64,000 nucleotides of DNA, from the NCBI RefSeq assembly GCF_000002985.6, contig NC_003284.9, forward strand, positions 13,950,001-14,014,000, given 5' to 3'. The position numbers and the translations under genes were made by a program. Source of the stretch: Caenorhabditis elegans. Lineage: Eukaryota; Nematoda; Chromadorea; Rhabditida; Rhabditidae. Shown one piece after another: positions 62,101 to 64,000 of this stretch; within the stretch, counting starts at the first letter, position 1, and each line of letters starts with the position of its first letter. Below the pieces are notes generated by a model. The model searched no databases. It saw nothing but the letters and a program-made list of their open reading frames with translations, and was not told where the DNA came from.

Positions 62101-62517
62101 AATCTATCACTCACTGCAAAATGAAAATCAAATGATTATTCTCGTCCAATGTAATCACCGAATTCGAAATCGGAAACGACCCCACCGGCTCGCGATGCGA
62201 AGTGAACTCCCCTTCCGTTTTGTAATAGACGAGCTCTTCGGTAATCTCGTCAATGGCAAAATAGAATCGTCGGCGTGGTCGCCATAAAGCCAATGCTGAA
62301 TATGAAAAATCCTTTTAGTAAATATACTTTATTGCGTTTTTTTTCTCGAACAATGGATTCAGTTTTTTTTGTCCTATCCTCGAAAATAAAAATAGAATAT
62401 CAAATATATTGAAAGTCGAAAAAAAAAATTGCAAAGCTTACCACCACCAAGATATTTCATATGGAGAAATCCAGCAATTGAATAGGCATGTTGAATTTCA
62501 GTTGTTTTGGAAGTCAT
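53105..62517 (-). CDS. PH-TBC Rab-GAP with C-terminal beta-propeller
   Basis: The 28 minus-strand exons are 62442-62517, 62115-62295, 61125-61275, 60851-60902, 60738-60802, 60517-60665, 60359-60472, 58628-58766, 57892-58146, 57683-57844, 57547-57636, 57128-57463, 56896-57075, 56733-56852, 56136-56211, 56000-56091, 55842-55948, 55434-55749, 54694-55019, 54469-54647, 54366-54426, 54150-54323, 53986-54104, 53845-53919, 53748-53793, 53614-53691, 53264-53342 and 53105-53218; together 1303 residues. Order: PH domain (15-136), linker, coiled coil (about 225-300, leading to the TBC1D2-like RCDYVYAIQSTIRIP), TBC domain (395-645), then WD-like blades (about 715-995 and 1210-1265) split by a Ser-rich acidic insert. 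The TBC has IPNSLR (405-410), the arginine finger INLDLLR (R463) and the glutamine finger YCQG (Q500), so Rab-GAP activity is expected. TBC1D2-type proteins act on endosomal Rabs. The blades (ITCMTESPFGIFLTT, TLWLGTSDGYVFIYNVE) recall JIP3/ARHGEF10 propellers. Confidence 0.85.
55075..55317. mobile_element. MITE family C, short copy
   Basis: The ends AAAGTGGGGTACCGAAATCTG and AGATTTCGGTACCCCACCTTT are inverted repeats, the same family as 49561-50078. It lies in the intron between exons 18 and 19 of the PH-TBC gene. Confidence 0.8.
56362..56620 (+). repeat. tRNA-derived SINE-like sequence
   Basis: The head (56363-56437) has an A-box-like TAGCTCATTCGG, a B-box-like GAGTTCAAGTCC and a near-complete acceptor stem (GGGGCGA/TCACCCC, one mismatch). 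The body that follows is not tRNA-like, and the tail is A/T-rich (CCTTTTTAAAAAAA). This is the head-body-tail layout of a tRNA-derived SINE. It lies in an intron of the PH-TBC gene, opposite in strand. Confidence 0.65.
58187..58493. mobile_element. MITE family A, long copy
   Basis: A 307-bp element starts AGGGCTCCCA and ends TGGGAGCCCT. The GC-rich interior contains GCGGCCGACACTTTTGGGGT and GAACGGCCGACACGTTCGGG. It lies in intron 8 of the PH-TBC gene, only about 40 bp from exon 9. Confidence 0.85.
59350..59520 (+). CDS. Nested secreted-peptide frame interrupted by in-frame TGA
   Basis: The ATG at 59350 starts a textbook signal peptide (MQLYIFLILAIIFISSQSA), then ILSPNWHYDNY and a TGA at 59440-59442. 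The same frame resumes at once and runs 25 codons to TAA (59518-59520), with NQYNGFYPGPCVGPECPWGK as its end. This is a Gly/Pro/Tyr-rich, two-cysteine tail like those of nematode secreted peptides, with a possible C-terminal amidation signal (GK). AATAAA follows near 59561. The gene sits inside intron 7 of the PH-TBC gene on the opposite strand. No intron that would remove the TGA is evident. It could be a 30-residue peptide, a readthrough product or a young pseudogene. Confidence 0.5.
59707..60324 (+). tRNA. tRNA-Gly(TCC) gene split by a transposon
   Basis: 59707-59723 (GCGTTCGTGGTGTAATG) is the 5' acceptor strand plus the start of the D arm. 60270-60324 (from GTCAGCATGGATGCC to CCCGAACGCA) is the rest. 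Ignoring the insert, the two parts give a 72-nt tRNA. The acceptor stem GCGTTCG/CGAACGC pairs perfectly, the anticodon loop is CTTCCAA (anticodon TCC) between GATGC and GCATT, and the T arm is GGGGG-TTCGATT-CCCCC. T7 at 60328-60334 is a Pol III terminator. The 543-bp insert lies in the D loop, so this locus cannot give a normal tRNA. Confidence 0.85.
59724..60266. mobile_element. 543-bp inverted-repeat transposon inside tRNA-Gly
   Basis: The ends CACAGGTAAACCGCG and CGCGGTTTACCTGTG are perfect inverted repeats; with one mismatch they extend to CATGCGA. ATG is present on both sides (59721-59723 and 60267-60269), a 3-bp target duplication. 3-bp duplications are typical of Harbinger- and CACTA-like elements; the family is not recognised. 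There is no transposase, so it is non-autonomous. Confidence 0.85.
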
Positions 62518-64000
62518 CTTGTGTTATTGATTGATTACATATGAAATTCCACAAAAAATATGAAAATTGAAAAAAAATCGATCGTCTCTGAAACTATATC
62601 ATCTATAGATTTTTCTAAAAATTAGCTCACATCAAAAAAGACAAAAGATTCGAGGAAAAGAGGTCTATCACGGGTCTCAATCAATGTCTGTTACATATCA
62701 AAAAAGGATCTATAAATGAAATTTACTTTAATACGTTCTAAATAGGTTAAAAGAAATATCCATAGTTACTTTGCATTAAACCAATTAGTATAATTAATAG
62801 TGAAGGAAAATTATTTGGAATTAACTTTGGGTAAGTTGTGGTAAATTTGTGAATGATAACGCACTGTTTTCTCAGACTACGATTGTTTAAAGAAACGGAG
62901 TGTCGTTGCAGCACAAAAAAATTCAATGAAAAATGGTTTCCTATTGTCTAACAAACAGCTAGACAATAAGGGTATTATTTTCAACAAAAAAATTCAAAAT
63001 TCAATTTGCTATTGCTTCCAAACTTCACCCTAGACTTTTAAAATAAATTTTTGCATTTGAAATTGTGAGTCAGTTTTATTGATAGTTTTATTTATAAACA
63101 TCAGATATTGATTTTTGGTGTGTTCAACCATTAAAGAAAATTTCACATAATAAATTGGCAATTTTTAAGCAAATAAATAATTGAAAGATATGCCCATCTG
63201 TTATGCAAGACGGACAAGAAAGAAGAATATATAAAAGAAACACATTTGAGAATGGAACATCTAACAGTTTTATGACCGCAAATGGGAAAAAATGCAGAAA
63301 TAGTGGAGCGGGGTTGGTTTCAAACGCACTTCGATAACAATTTTTAGTTGGTTTTCAATTGGACGAACATTTTTCAATTCAATTTCAAATCTCAAAAACA
63401 AGTTGGATAATAAAATACGATAATACGGGAGTCGTCCAACAAACAGCAGCACACCGCGACTTCCAAATGGACCAAAGATGAGAGTTATGTAATGAAGTGG
63501 TAGTGAAACTATTTTTTTTTCACCAATTTCAAAACTGGTAATATTGAGCTGTTTAAACAATATAATGAGGGAACAGCAAAGGGCATGGCTTGATTCGAAA
63601 TGAAGGGGAAAGTTAAACAGAAACAGATACAGAAATATTAAATTTATGAATTGTATATGCGTGTGAACAAAGAATGATGGACAAATCTATTGAGTCGAGG
63701 GAAAGAATAGGGGGAATCTCTCACTGTTTGCTCCTTTCCTGATTTGTTGTTTTGCATTTTAATATGGAGGTCAGGAAACTGTTTGGGGGATTAGTAGATT
63801 TGAGCCAAAAAAAATGCCACCGGACTCTTGCGGGTCAGGATGACTTTTTAGTGTAACGTTAAATCCAAATAATTTTCCTTTTATCACTGTCGGCAGCCTG
63901 GATAAAAAGTTTCTAAAATGTGTTTCTGTTTTGCTTAGGCCATTTTCGACCAATATGTTCACCTATAATAACGTTTTGTTTCCAAATTGCTGAATTGCTG
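62518..64000. other. Upstream of the PH-TBC gene
   Basis: This is AT-rich sequence with no supported gene. A 96-codon minus frame (63270-63560) and a 63-codon minus frame (63771-63962) have no domain, clear start or splice context. The PH-TBC promoter should lie here. Confidence 0.45.

Overview
The window is nematode nuclear DNA and almost certainly Caenorhabditis elegans. The first gene is recognisable residue by residue as the microRNA Argonaute ALG-1, which places the window on the X chromosome. Introns are short (often 42-60 bp) with TTTTCAG-type acceptors, intergenic DNA is AT-rich, and short inverted-repeat transposons are dense. All gene models were assembled by eye from splice sites; in each model the exon lengths sum to a multiple of three.

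Layout, left to right. (1) 1-13 kb: alg-1 (+), a 5.4-kb spacer, then a plasma-membrane-type syntaxin, syx-2 (+). (2) 13.6-19 kb: a GT31-type glycosyltransferase (+) tail to tail with a Q/N- and RGG-rich protein (-). (3) 19-25.6 kb: gene-poor DNA with a purine-rich stretch, a tRNA-like sequence and a Helitron 3' terminus. (4) 25.6-29 kb: a C2HC zinc-finger protein (+) and an uncharacterised Cys-containing protein (+). (5) 29-33 kb: an arrestin-domain gene (-) whose 5' half lies in a near-perfect 524-bp inverted duplication, followed by a 25-bp minisatellite, a 143-bp direct duplication and a truncated LTR retrotransposon. (6) 33-36 kb: two tiny secreted-peptide genes and an Str-type chemoreceptor with a broken splice acceptor (all -). 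(7) 36.6-40 kb: a putatively GPI-anchored receptor-L-domain (irld-like) gene (+). (8) 42-49 kb: two divergent paralogues resembling CCDC93, head to head across 550 bp. (9) 52-53 kb: a tail-anchored cytochrome b5 (+, cytb-5.1). (10) 53-62.5 kb: a 28-exon gene (-) joining a PH domain, a coiled coil, a TBC Rab-GAP domain with both catalytic fingers, and a C-terminal beta-propeller. Its introns hold a nested secreted-peptide reading frame with an in-frame TGA, a tRNA-Gly(TCC) split by a 543-bp transposon, and several MITEs.

The genes do not form one pathway. Individually they concern microRNA silencing (alg-1), membrane fusion and trafficking (syx-2, the PH-TBC protein, CCDC93-like proteins, arrestin-domain protein), secretory or ER chemistry (glycosyltransferase, cytochrome b5) and reception of external signals (Str receptor, L-domain protein, secreted peptides). 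The most unusual structures are the arrestin palindrome with its flanking repeats, the transposon-split tRNA gene, the PH-TBC-propeller fusion, the divergent CCDC93-like pair, and two in-frame stop codons followed by coding-like tails.
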